A stretch of DNA of 64,000 bases from Amoebophrya sp. A120 (taxonomy: Eukaryota > Sar > Dinophyceae > Syndiniales > Amoebophryaceae). Positions 44,224 to 54,400 of the stretch are shown in pieces. Each line of letters starts with the position of its first letter. The first letter of the stretch is position 1. The notes beneath the pieces were generated by a model, which was not told where the DNA came from, made no database searches, and was given only the letters and a program-made list of their open reading frames with translations. The translations under genes and the position numbers were made by a program. Location of the stretch: positions 2,275,151 through 2,339,150 of the forward strand of contig CAJINV010000007.1 of assembly GCA_905178155.1 (NCBI GenBank), given 5' to 3'.

Positions 44224-45572
44224 GCATGTGCAACGGCCTAATCTTACTCAATTTACAACGCGGTGGCTCTTATCATCAAATCAACAAAGCAATATCATAT
44301 GATGGGTAATGCTGCCGTCGATAGAGTAGATTTTTAATTTTTATCAGTATACAAGACTGTCTTCCTGGTATCGATAGAAAAAGGGGCACAGATTCTGTAC
44401 AAAAATTAGCTCAATTTTCATTTATTTGGGAGCGCAGTAGATACATCGCAACATTGAATATAAGTGCGATCGAAGAATTGATTCAGGACGAGCCACTGCA
44501 GCACCGGAAAACTCGCCTGATCAACCCGGAGCTTTTCTCGAAAGTTCCTCGTTATGAACCTTGTGCTCCCTGCCGGATCTATCATTTCTCCGAAATGTGC
44601 CGGTTTAACAACATACAATATAGAGCCAACACTTCTGAGTGCATGTGCAACCATCGACTTGACCAACATACAATGTTATTTGATGGAAAATTCAGATTTA
44701 TGGAGCACCATGTTGAACCACATTTCGAGCGTTTTTTTGAACGATTTGTTGTTGATAAGCTGCAGGTCTTGTTCTGAGATCCAGATTTTCTTTTTCTCCT
44801 GCACACTGACACGAAAAAACCAAAGGCGTGGCTGGTTCGGGTTGCTGCACATGACTGCATCTTGTCCACCACTTTATTTATGTAGTTGTACGATTGCCAC
44901 CACTGACCACAGAAAGTTCACTAACCAGAAAATCGAAGCAAGGAGCCGCAAACAGAACAGAGATCGATGGCGCAATCATCTTCAGATGCATTTTTGTACT
45001 CCTTCATCTCGCATCGACGCAAACGCTGAGAGCAACATCGTCCACAGGCATGATTCCTTGCAAACACTTCTTCATGAAGAAACATGTTGGAGTCATGTGA
45101 AAGCGCGGTTTGAAAACTTCAAGCGGGCTGGTGCAACAGGAAAAGGATGAAAATGAATATCAAGCGCAAGATGAGGTGGAAGATCTCGCTGTTATTACTA
45201 CAAGGTGATGATAGTACTACAAGGTGGAGACTACTTATTACCAAAAAGTGCTGCTGCACTAGATGACACGACTTTCCTATGCGAGTAAGTACTGAAATAG
45301 AAGATACTGCCTCTGCTACTATGCCGTGATGGCGATGGTACAACTTATTGATTCCCAAATATGATATGAACATGAAAAATGACAACAGGAGCATCCCGGG
45401 AAAGAGTGTACTGAATAATTATGTGAGGAACTTTTTCCATATCATAGTGGAAAAAAGTACCAGAATTTCACCCAGAGTACTGAGATCAAGAAATCGATGG
45501 AAACCGTTTGGTCCTGCTCCTGCCTGCTCCCTCTCGAGGAGACAAGTAATCTTCACGACCCCCGCAGCGTCC
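44224..45572. other. Intergenic, no gene firmly recognised
   Basis: About 1.35 kb. A 198-codon plus-strand frame (44554-45150) is the longest here and does not oppose a real gene. It would run against the direction of every other gene, has no recognisable domain and is not called. Confidence 0.4.
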
Positions 45573-47582
45573 TCACGAGCAGCCGAAGAAGTGCAGTAGG
45601 AACGCGGGTGTGCTGAGCTGCGGCGGGACGATGTCCCGGCCGAGGCAGTGGAGGATGCAGAGGACCCAGAAGCGGTAGAGAAACACCACGAGGAAGTACG
45701 CCAGCACAAAGCCCACCAGAAGCCCGACCGTGACCGCGAAGCCGACTCCTAAGGCCCCCCTTGGCCCGTACATGTAAAAGAACATCGCCGCGCAAGAGCC
45801 GCCCCCGAAGATCGACACGAAGTACACAAAGGACTCGAGCAAAATCGCCCGCTGGTGCCTCGCAAAGCAGGTGCGCCACCCGGAGAAGTCGAAAAAGTCT
45901 TCCGGAAAGTCGTGCACGGGCAAGTCCAGCTCGGCCAGAAACCGGATCAGCGCCGGCCGCCAATTGTCGGCGAACGCCTGCCGCGCCGCTCTGCACTTCC
46001 GCCGCCGCCGCCGGCACCGGGCACGCGGCAGGCAACAGGCAATCATCTGTCTCGGGTAATATTTGAACAGATACGCGACACCCATAAGGAGCAAGTCGAT
46101 CAGCGGAGTCCCCGTTTTCGTGTTTTCGCTGTGGCACTTATCTTTCCACAGGATCAACCAGTACTTCTGGTGCAACAGTAGCCAAAAGAGCCGCTTTCGC
46201 TCGTGCCAGGTGAAAAACCAGTGCGCAAGTGCAGAGGAGGACCCCGAAAGTAGTCCTTGTGTGTGTTCCGTCTGCGTCCCAAAGTCTCTGGTTATCTTCA
46301 AAGCAGCAGGTCGTGGGGTGCTTGATGTGGCGTGACTTTCCATCATCTTCCGGGTAGTTTTCATCTCCACATGCACGAGGTCTTCGAGGACACCAGCGCG
46401 TGGTGCAACTGACAGTGCTGACGAGCTCCTCAAGGTTTTATCTGTTACCCTTTCTGCCAAACAGTTATGCTCTGCTTCTTCGTTCTGCGATACCAGGTAA
46501 CTCTGCTGCTCCACCTCAAGAAGCTGCACTTCTGCTCCTTGCGCGTGCAGACGATCATGTTGCTTTAGATCATCTGGCACAATTTCTCGTGCACCACCAG
46601 TCTGCAAGTCATACTTCTTGAATGCTGTTGCTGTACTAGGTGAAATGAATGGAAGGACAACGGTAGAAGACGCCGCATTGTTCTCTGCTTCTCCACTCAT
46701 CTGCAACGAATTTACTTGTGGCCGTCGAGGAACGTAACGGTCGTGGTCAGGAAGAAGAGCCCTAGAAGTACTTTGCGCCTTCTCCTCAATGTCTTCGTGA
46801 GTACCGCCGTCGGACGAGAACGAGGCGCTGCTAGAGGAAGAAGACGAGGAGGACCGTTTTGAGAGAGCACAAGCGTCGTGACCGGGAACAACTTCTTGCT
46901 CTTCTATCGCAACTGGTGTTCTTCCCCTTCTTGTCCCTCTGCTAGAAGACAAATCTGTAACTTCTTCAACTACATCATGATGTACAGGAGGTCGTGGCAA
47001 CAAGGGTCGTGAAATTCCTAGTCCTGCGCTTGTTTCGACGTCCTTTGGCAGCACGGCCAGATGGCTTCTCGTCAAAAGGCTCTGATTTGAAGGAGGACAA
47101 ACGGGGCGAAGAACAAGACCCGCACCACAACTAGTATTCGTAGTTCCGCGCAACAAGCTTCCTTGTTCATCCATCGTCGGCCTCTCAGAACTTCTACTTT
47201 TTGCAGGTGGTTCTGAATCTGAGTCACGAAGAACCTGGTTCTTCGGCGCGTAAGTCAACCGACCGAAAAAACCGTGACCTAGCCAGGATGCCGCGATAGT
47301 AGTGGAAGTTACCGGTTTAATATTTGCAGTAGAGCAGTCGTTAGTAGTACTTGGTTCTGTATTCTGCTGCTGTTTGCCTGGTACTAGGACGAGGTCTCCT
47401 CGCTCTCCTAGCGCAGCCTGATGCAGCTTTCTGCTATTGTAATCCGGTAGTTGTGCGGACGAGGCCGAGGTGGGCGGGGCCGAGACACCTATCATTTGTT
47501 CCTCCACCACACAGCTTCTCCTAGGCGTAGGCTCCTGGTGCCCAGTATCAACTCGCTCGTGGTGCTGGTCCGCGTCCGGCAT
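45573..47582 (-). CDS. Unassigned multi-pass membrane protein with disordered N-terminus
   Basis: Single exon, ATG at 47582, 669 aa. Residues 1 to about 440 are Ser/Thr/Glu-rich without a recognisable domain. The C-terminal 220 residues carry several hydrophobic segments: LFWLLLHQKYWLILW, PLIDLLLMGVAYLFKYY, LLESFVYFVSIFGGG..MFFYMYG and VGFAVTVGLLVGFVLAYFLVVF. Between the second and third lies a very basic Cys/Arg stretch (RARCRRRRRKCR). There is no family I recognise. The gene stands alone with spacers of more than 1 kb on both sides, on the same strand as its neighbours. Confidence 0.6.
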   Translation of the reverse strand: MPDADQHHERVDTGHQEPTPRRSCVVEEQMIGVSAPPTSASSAQLPDYNSRKLHQAALGERGDLVLVPGKQQQNTEPSTTNDCSTANIKPVTSTTIAASWLGHGFFGRLTYAPKNQVLRDSDSEPPAKSRSSERPTMDEQGSLLRGTTNTSCGAGLVLRPVCPPSNQSLLTRSHLAVLPKDVETSAGLGISRPLLPRPPVHHDVVEEVTDLSSSRGTRRGRTPVAIEEQEVVPGHDACALSKRSSSSSSSSSASFSSDGGTHEDIEEKAQSTSRALLPDHDRYVPRRPQVNSLQMSGEAENNAASSTVVLPFISPSTATAFKKYDLQTGGAREIVPDDLKQHDRLHAQGAEVQLLEVEQQSYLVSQNEEAEHNCLAERVTDKTLRSSSALSVAPRAGVLEDLVHVEMKTTRKMMESHATSSTPRPAALKITRDFGTQTEHTQGLLSGSSSALAHWFFTWHERKRLFWLLLHQKYWLILWKDKCHSENTKTGTPLIDLLLMGVAYLFKYYPRQMIACCLPRARCRRRRRKCRAARQAFADNWRPALIRFLAELDLPVHDFPEDFFDFSGWRTCFARHQRAILLESFVYFVSIFGGGSCAAMFFYMYGPRGALGVGFAVTVGLLVGFVLAYFLVVFLYRFWVLCILHCLGRDIVPPQLSTPAFLLHFFGCS

Positions 47583-49392
47583 CGGGATACTTTTTGTTCA
47601 CCACTACGAAGAGGGATTAACTGGAGTAGTGGGCCCTGTCTTGCTTAAGGTCATGCCTGCAGTTGCATTGAGTGATGATTTTCGCGTCGAAATACTTAAA
47701 ATGAAAGCAGAATGAAGGCAGAGGAAAATCACATGGTCATCATTCTGTAGCGACGATAGAAAAAGGACACGAGATGAGAAGTCGCGATGAGTTTATGAGC
47801 TTGGGGAAAAAAGATCCCACCACAGGAGGGAAACAGAAAATTATCTTCAGAAAGTAGTGAAGAAACAACTCATATATCTGCCTGAATGGAGGAAGAAGAG
47901 CTAGTACTTGTACAAGCTTGTTGATATTCAATTCTTGATTTCACAGGAATAAATGACGAAGCAGACGACCATGGCCGCCCTTGAGAACGAATAGGAGGAC
48001 CGTACAAGTAGAATTACCATAAGACGAATTTTTCCAACACGTAGTACGACGACGAACTAGTAGCAGTACGAAACATCGGAGACATGTTTAGATCGCAAGG
48101 GAACGAAGGACGTAGGATCGGAAATGCTACGACATTTCAGCCTTAGAGCTGTGTTCCTGAACGATTGGAGTTTTTTCTGTTGCCACGAAAGCGACTAAGC
48201 CGTAGTGGTAATCACGAAGTAATGAACCGCACGAAGGCATTGCAGCCATTTGCATTTGCCAACACTGGTACGGTGAATTTTGCTTTCAGTGCCTTAATTT
48301 TTTGAAATAGAAATTTACGACGCACCCTTCGGCTCTGTCTAATTTGACGCACTGTGACTACGTTGCACCAGTAGAGCACGATGAGTGCAGCTGATGCAGA
48401 TGCTTCATCTACTATTTTCCACGAGCAAAATAAGGATAAGGAAAAGCAAAAGCAAGAGTAGACATTAAGCTTAACATCAGGAGTGCTGGTGGAACACTGT
48501 CACTGAGAAGAATAGTCCCAGCGCCGCGCCGTCATACGGTGCATGTGGCTGCCAAAAGTTCTGAGTATGATTTTTTCGTAATCTTGAGCCCGATACCTCC
48601 TACTTCACCTTCCGACACGACGGTTTTCTCAGCATCTGCGGCAAAATTGTCCTGTGTCGTCCTCGTCGATTCAATTTACGCCAAGCAATGGCACGAGGAC
48701 CAGTGCGGTCCTACAACAGCTACAGCATTTTTTCTTTCCTACATATGGGAGTGCGTGCGCTGTGCCGTTCTTGCTGACGAAGTAGAAACAACGAAGGCGA
48801 AGCGTAAGTATTCGAAGCATATTAGCAAAGTATGGATAAACTAGATTTTTAGCTAGTTCTTAAATTCTGCGATCTCTGATTGGAGTAAACTAGTGACCGT
48901 AACCCTGGACAGGGCTACTAAAATACAACATGACTCAGAGACGTCGTTTGATGCACAACCATGATACACGATAGATAGTACATATGAAAACCAGCTTTCT
49001 ACAGTGTAGCTGCAAGCAGCGAAAAAGTTCTTTCGAGTTTGATGCACACGATGACTCGTCTGGGAGGTTGATTTGCTATAAGTAGATTTCTTCGTAAATT
49101 TGTCGTCCGCTTGCTATCTTAGGTGGAGATGTACTTACTAAATAAACTACAAAGGGTCTGTCTCTAGGTTGTCTGGTAAAGTGAAAGCGTTCATCTTCTG
49201 TAGTAGAGCAACAGCGCGAGACATCGCCTCCAGCAAAGCATGTGTCTGTGAGTCTTTATGCCATACTGGAGGACCGTGCTTAGTCTACTGGTTGTCCTCT
49301 GCCCTGCGCTTGTGCGGTCCTCTGCGATGTAATACATATGTTTAAGAAGTACGGCAGGTCTATTCATCTTCATTTGCCAGAGCCGTTCCACT
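47583..49392. other. Intergenic, no gene recognised
   Basis: About 1.8 kb. A 101-codon plus-strand frame (48539-48844) has no supporting feature. No repeats or RNA genes noticed. Confidence 0.4.
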
Positions 49393-49902
49393 TCAGAGCT
49401 CCTTCGCAAAGGCAGAAATAGGCCCCGCGCGGTCCGCTTCTCGGCTGCGCAACTGCTTCACCGACTCCTCCGGGTCGTTGTCCACCTGGGCTCCGGCGTA
49501 CACTGGTGATTTGCTCGGGCTTGAAGACTTCGCTTCGACGGAGCTTTTTGGTCGCCGCGAATGCAGGACTACCTCACCACGGCTCTCTTCAAGAACCGGA
49601 ACGTCGGAAAGTGTGCAGCTTAGCAGCAGCAGGGCGAATATCGAGAAAAACAGAGACAAAAAGCGGTTGCCCTCGGGTCTAGCGGTTGAAGGCACAACGG
49701 TGCCGTTTTTTCTTGCGCTTTTCGAGGAAGAAGATGTGGACGCTGTCCTATGTCTTTTGGCGCGAGAATCAAGTACCGGGATGGTTGATTCCGTTGTGGT
49801 TGGCTGCTCAACACCAACATGGCTGTGCGACACAGAGCTTCTTGCTGAGGGAGAAGCTTCCTTCTCCTCCGCTGGACTGACACTAGTCGTGAGTGCCGTC
49901 AT
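49393..49902 (-). CDS. Small single-pass membrane protein, unassigned
   Basis: ATG at 49902, 169 aa. A Ser/Thr/Lys-rich N-terminal 80 residues leads to one hydrophobic segment (FLSLFFSIFALLLLSCTL), then an acidic/basic mixed C-terminal half. The topology suggests a type II or tail-loop membrane protein. Codon use and strand fit the neighbourhood, but a frame of this length could arise by chance and the opposite strand is also open over part of it. Confidence 0.4.
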   Translation of the reverse strand: MTALTTSVSPAEEKEASPSARSSVSHSHVGVEQPTTTESTIPVLDSRAKRHRTASTSSSSKSARKNGTVVPSTARPEGNRFLSLFFSIFALLLLSCTLSDVPVLEESRGEVVLHSRRPKSSVEAKSSSPSKSPVYAGAQVDNDPEESVKQLRSREADRAGPISAFAKEL

Positions 49903-51405
49903 GGTGATGCTTGTTATCGCGTTGCGCTAAACTAGAAGTTGATAGGATTTACGCAGATTCGGATTTTTTTTTTCATCGTGAGTACTAGTTGACCGGAGTT
50001 GTAATCTTAGTAGATAGAAGGGAAGCTGCGGGTAAGTACAACAACACTAGCATGCAGACAAGGGGAAAACACGTGTTGAAGAACTCCAATCTTCTATAGG
50101 CGTCGGGGGATACCGTCTCAAAATTGCATAGCTTCAACTTCAAGAGTTCTGTTCCTGTTACACATAGACTTTTGATGCTGATGTTTTTCTAGAACGTAAA
50201 AAATAAAGGGAGGAGCATCAGTAGTCTGCTGTCTTCCGTTATCGGGAAGAGAAGTTCAAGTTCTTCAATAAATTACGGCCGGCGGACGAGATTTAGCGAT
50301 TTACGACGACCACGAACGTGTACGCACGAAACCAGTACCGACGTTCTTTTCGAAAACAAAGGTTTGGTAATTGAGCACGAGCATCGCAACAGGAAAAATT
50401 CAGATTGCACCACGACATGACCGAACAAATAAGGGCCCACCTACGATGGCAGATGAAAACGACGGGGACCGATCTACTCTCAGCTCGCCACAAAACCGAC
50501 GCAAATTTTTGTACGTCAGAAGCAAGTGACAACTGAGCCTTCGTTCCCTGAGATACGCAACCGCATGACCGCAAATTCTTACTGTGGAAATTTGTAAACA
50601 ACGAAACAGCAATCGCAGCCAACCGTGGCATTGCAGCGGTGCTTTTCGCGCTCGTCGTCTTCGTGTATCGTTGGGGACAAGGAGCTACTTTTTCTTTACT
50701 TTATGAGCTTTTGAATAACAACTTCTGCTCTGGTTTGGTTTTCCATTTGTTTTCATTTTCAACGGCAGACGCGGAAGCCGGCAGAGCCTTTTCATTTTTC
50801 CAAAACAAGACGAAACTTCAAAACGGGGCGTCAATCAGAACAGGCTGCGTTTCTCAACACTGTGCGATAACATTGACTTATGCCTACACGAGTAGGCTGA
50901 TGACTTGTGTTCTCAAGGATAAGAAAAAGATAAAGAATATCAATCAAGTGGGGAAATAACATTATCTTCTTACGTAGGGTATTTTTCTTTTTACTTCTGC
51001 GTTTAGACCACCGCAGCTGGAGCTACACCGAAGATTTATGTTGAAACAGAATTTCAATTTTGTTTGTGAGTCTCTCTCTGTTCTTCGTCCACTATTAGTT
51101 CTCACTGTCATTCGTCTTCTTCTGAGCTAGAATCCGACACCCGCGCCACTCCGGACGACGAGCTGCTCGTGCTCGTCCTTCCACCCCTGCTCGCGAGCGT
51201 CGACCGTCTATGAACTATCGAATTTCTTATCAAACAAAAGAATAGTAGCCTCCATGTCCATCCTGTCCCCGTGTGCACAACAACAAGAAGATCACACCTG
51301 CATGACTCAAATTCTATCTCAGTACATCGAATAAATCGATGAACGTGCTCCTGTAAACGTATTTGAAGTCGGGCGCACGACGTTCAAGGGTAGAACTAGA
51401 AGCAG
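49903..51405. other. Intergenic, no gene recognised
   Basis: About 1.5 kb after the introner-rich gene. It should hold that gene's 3' UTR. A 106-codon plus-strand frame (50639-50959) is not called. Confidence 0.4.
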
Positions 51406-54400
51406 CTAGCTTCTTATTTTTGTTTTGATACTTTTCCGTTTCTTCGCACAGAGCCGTGTAAAGCAGACCGCCAAGCCAAAAGCGATGATGAGACAGCAAA
51501 ACATGCAAACCAAGCCGAAGATATCCACAGAAAAAAACCCATCCACATCCAATTTGTCATGCAAAAAATGGATGTGGATGGGTTTTTTTCTGTGGATAGA
51601 AGAGGAGCAGGTCGTAGAACTTTTTCTGCTCCTCCGCCAGCCGCTGCTCGTGCTCCTCCCGCAACTGCACAATTTGCTTCCGCATCAGCTCCTGCTGCAA
51701 ATCGGTGTTCTCGTGCTTCGCCAGATTCGCCGCAAACTTCACGTCCAAGAGGTCTTGCGCGATCATTTCCCGCTGCCGCTCGCCTTCCCGGAGCAGCCGC
51801 GTTTGCTCCGCGATGGACTTCGCTAGCTGCTCCGCCTCAGCCCCCGTGCCTGCTGATGCTGGATCTCCACCTGGATGCTGGTCGTCATGACTTACTTCTA
51901 GGGAAGCCGGAACATCAGCAGAAGAGCCAGCAGCTCCGGGCGTTGGAAGTTGTCCTAGAAGTCCTCTACTCTCGTCTCGTCCACTAGTACCAGCACCACC
52001 TCCTCCTCCTCCCCCGCCCATACTTCCGGTTGTTCCCCCGGGCGAGTGGGGTGGCGGCTTTGCCCACGAGGCCAGCTCCGGCCGCAAAGTGCGCCGGCGC
52101 ACCTGCAAGTCCCGAATGGTCGACCTGCGAACCTGCAGATCCTTCGTCAATTGCTGCTGGCAAGCAGTGAGCAGTTTCTGGCGGTAGAGCACCGCCTCGA
52201 GCCGCAAGTCGGCGTCCATCATGCGCCGCTTGAGTTCGAAAAAATTGGTGATGGTAAACGCGGTGGACAGCTTGTTACTTGACGTCATTATTCCTGCTCC
52301 TTGTCGGTTATTTTGCATCTCGTCCGTTGCAGAAGTTCCGGAGTTTGGTGGAGACAGAGCTACCCCTGAAGATTTATTGCGAACGAAAAAAACCGCGCGC
52401 CGTCGGATACTAGGAACCGCCGCCGTCCCAACATGTTGAGAAGACACAGCGGGCGACGATGACCTCCTATCGCCCAGCAAGGTTGATGTCACTACAGGCA
52501 CCATCAGGATCCCTGTTTCCTCGGGCCACCAGTACTTGTGTAGTACGTTCCCCTTCTGGCCCCAGCGCCAGGGGATCACGTACACAAGCCACGTCATGGG
52601 TAGTTGCTGGTTTCTTGTTTGTGTTGCGGAGGAGGTCTCGTCAACTGTAGTAGAAACTCCAGCCCTCCTTGTTCCTTCAGAAGACCCGGAAGAACTCGCC
52701 CCCGCGGCCAGGCGCTCCATCCGCTTTCTCTCCGCCAATCGGAGAGAAACCTGGTCTTCCTGAAAACGTTTCAGTGCCGCGTTGCGCAAATCGATTTCAT
52801 CTTCCACGCCACTCGTGGGGATGTGGTCGTCCCCCTGCTGTCGGCGGTGGTGCACCGAGGTGCGGAAGGTTGCATTTTTCACCTCCTCGGGAGAAGGTTC
52901 TTGTGAATCCATTCTTGAGCTACCGACTGCTGGTGGGCCTGCAAGATGAAAATTGCGATTCTTTCTTGCGTGTTGCTCCGAGGAGCTGTTTGTGGGTGGA
53001 GAGAGCGTACAGGCCTCGTCCAAGTCTTCCAGGGTCATCTGCAGATGTTGTTGCTTTTGAAAATTAGGCACGGACAATGAGAAATCCGTCACGTCGCCTT
53101 CAGAACAGTTGCGAAGGTCCGACTGTTCCTTGTTCGTGCCCGTTCCATTTCCGAGAAGGCCTACTTTCGGCGGCAGTGTATACCCTTCCTTTACCAGTAT
53201 CTCCTCGACACTGCGCTGCACTTCGAGCAGAACGTTTGCTTTGCTCTTCTCAGGCCGCCAAAAGAAAAACTCCGCGGTTGTGCGGAAGGGCGAGAGGGCG
53301 GAAGAAGTGCGTTGTTCTACTTGAGTCGTGTCGTCCGCAGGAGTCGCGCCGTCTTTGAAAAAAGGCACGTTTGGTCGTGGGCAGGTGTTTGTCAGGGCAC
53401 CACCTGCAGATGGTGTTTGATCTTGTAGCTTTCTTGTCGCCCCCCTCGCGTCTCCAGCAGCTCGAGCTCCTCGCTGTGGTTCAGAGGTGCTCGCAATTCT
53501 ATTTCCGTCGCCTGCCGATGTAGTTGCATCTTCGACAAGATTCATAGCCGCTTCGCCGGAGGAACCAAACGTCGAAAGTTGCTCTCTCCTAGCTTATATC
53601 AAATGTAAAAATGTCTGGGTCTGGAACAATGCAACTTGTCATGCTAAATCGGAATCATGTAAGAATCATGTGTGTTGCATGATTACCAAAAGCTGTCCAC
53701 TTTTGACCTAATCGAGAGGCAGTTTCTCATGCACGATAGGCATGATAGAACTCTCACAGAGTCTGTCATGCTATGTCCTTCATGCCAGACCTCATGGGTC
53801 ATGGAGAACCTGCATGACAAATCGCGCATTCTTCCAGACCCAGACATTTTTACATTTGATAGCTTCTTCCCGATCCTCCTCCAGCAGCAGTGCGGAGGGC
53901 CTAGGCCGCCCACGGTCACGGCTCGAGGCCTGATTCACGGCATTACCGCCAATGCTGAGCCTGCGGGACCGCCCTGACGCGGTTGTGCGGTGCGAAGATG
54001 AAGTGGATATGCAGGACCCAGCGGACGCTTGCAGATGGTCCGCGGACCCGGCCTGGTGTGGTCTCACCAAGCCCGACTGCCGGCGGGAGGAAACAGACGT
54101 CGCGGGCCTATTTGCTCCTGTGGTGCAGCCGCCGCCCTGCAACAGGTTCAAGTCGGCACCACCGCCAGCAACACCACAACATGAAGACCCTGCAAAAGCG
54201 TCCGGCACAATTGCCGCGAAGTCCAAAAATTCCTGCGAAACTTCCGGCACCAAGTTGCCCGGCTCCGTCGTCGAAATGGGGTGGCGGAGCTGAAATTTCG
54301 CATTGGCTGGGAGGTGAAGGAATTCCGGAGGTTTCGCGGCTTCGGAATGTTGATGAAGCGGAGGGGGCGTCGTGACGGGTCTAGTTGGCTCACCAATGCT

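Noticed and set aside
44554-45150. 198-codon plus-strand frame
   Set aside because: Not opposite a real gene, but against the direction of all others, without a domain or homologous neighbour; could be chance.
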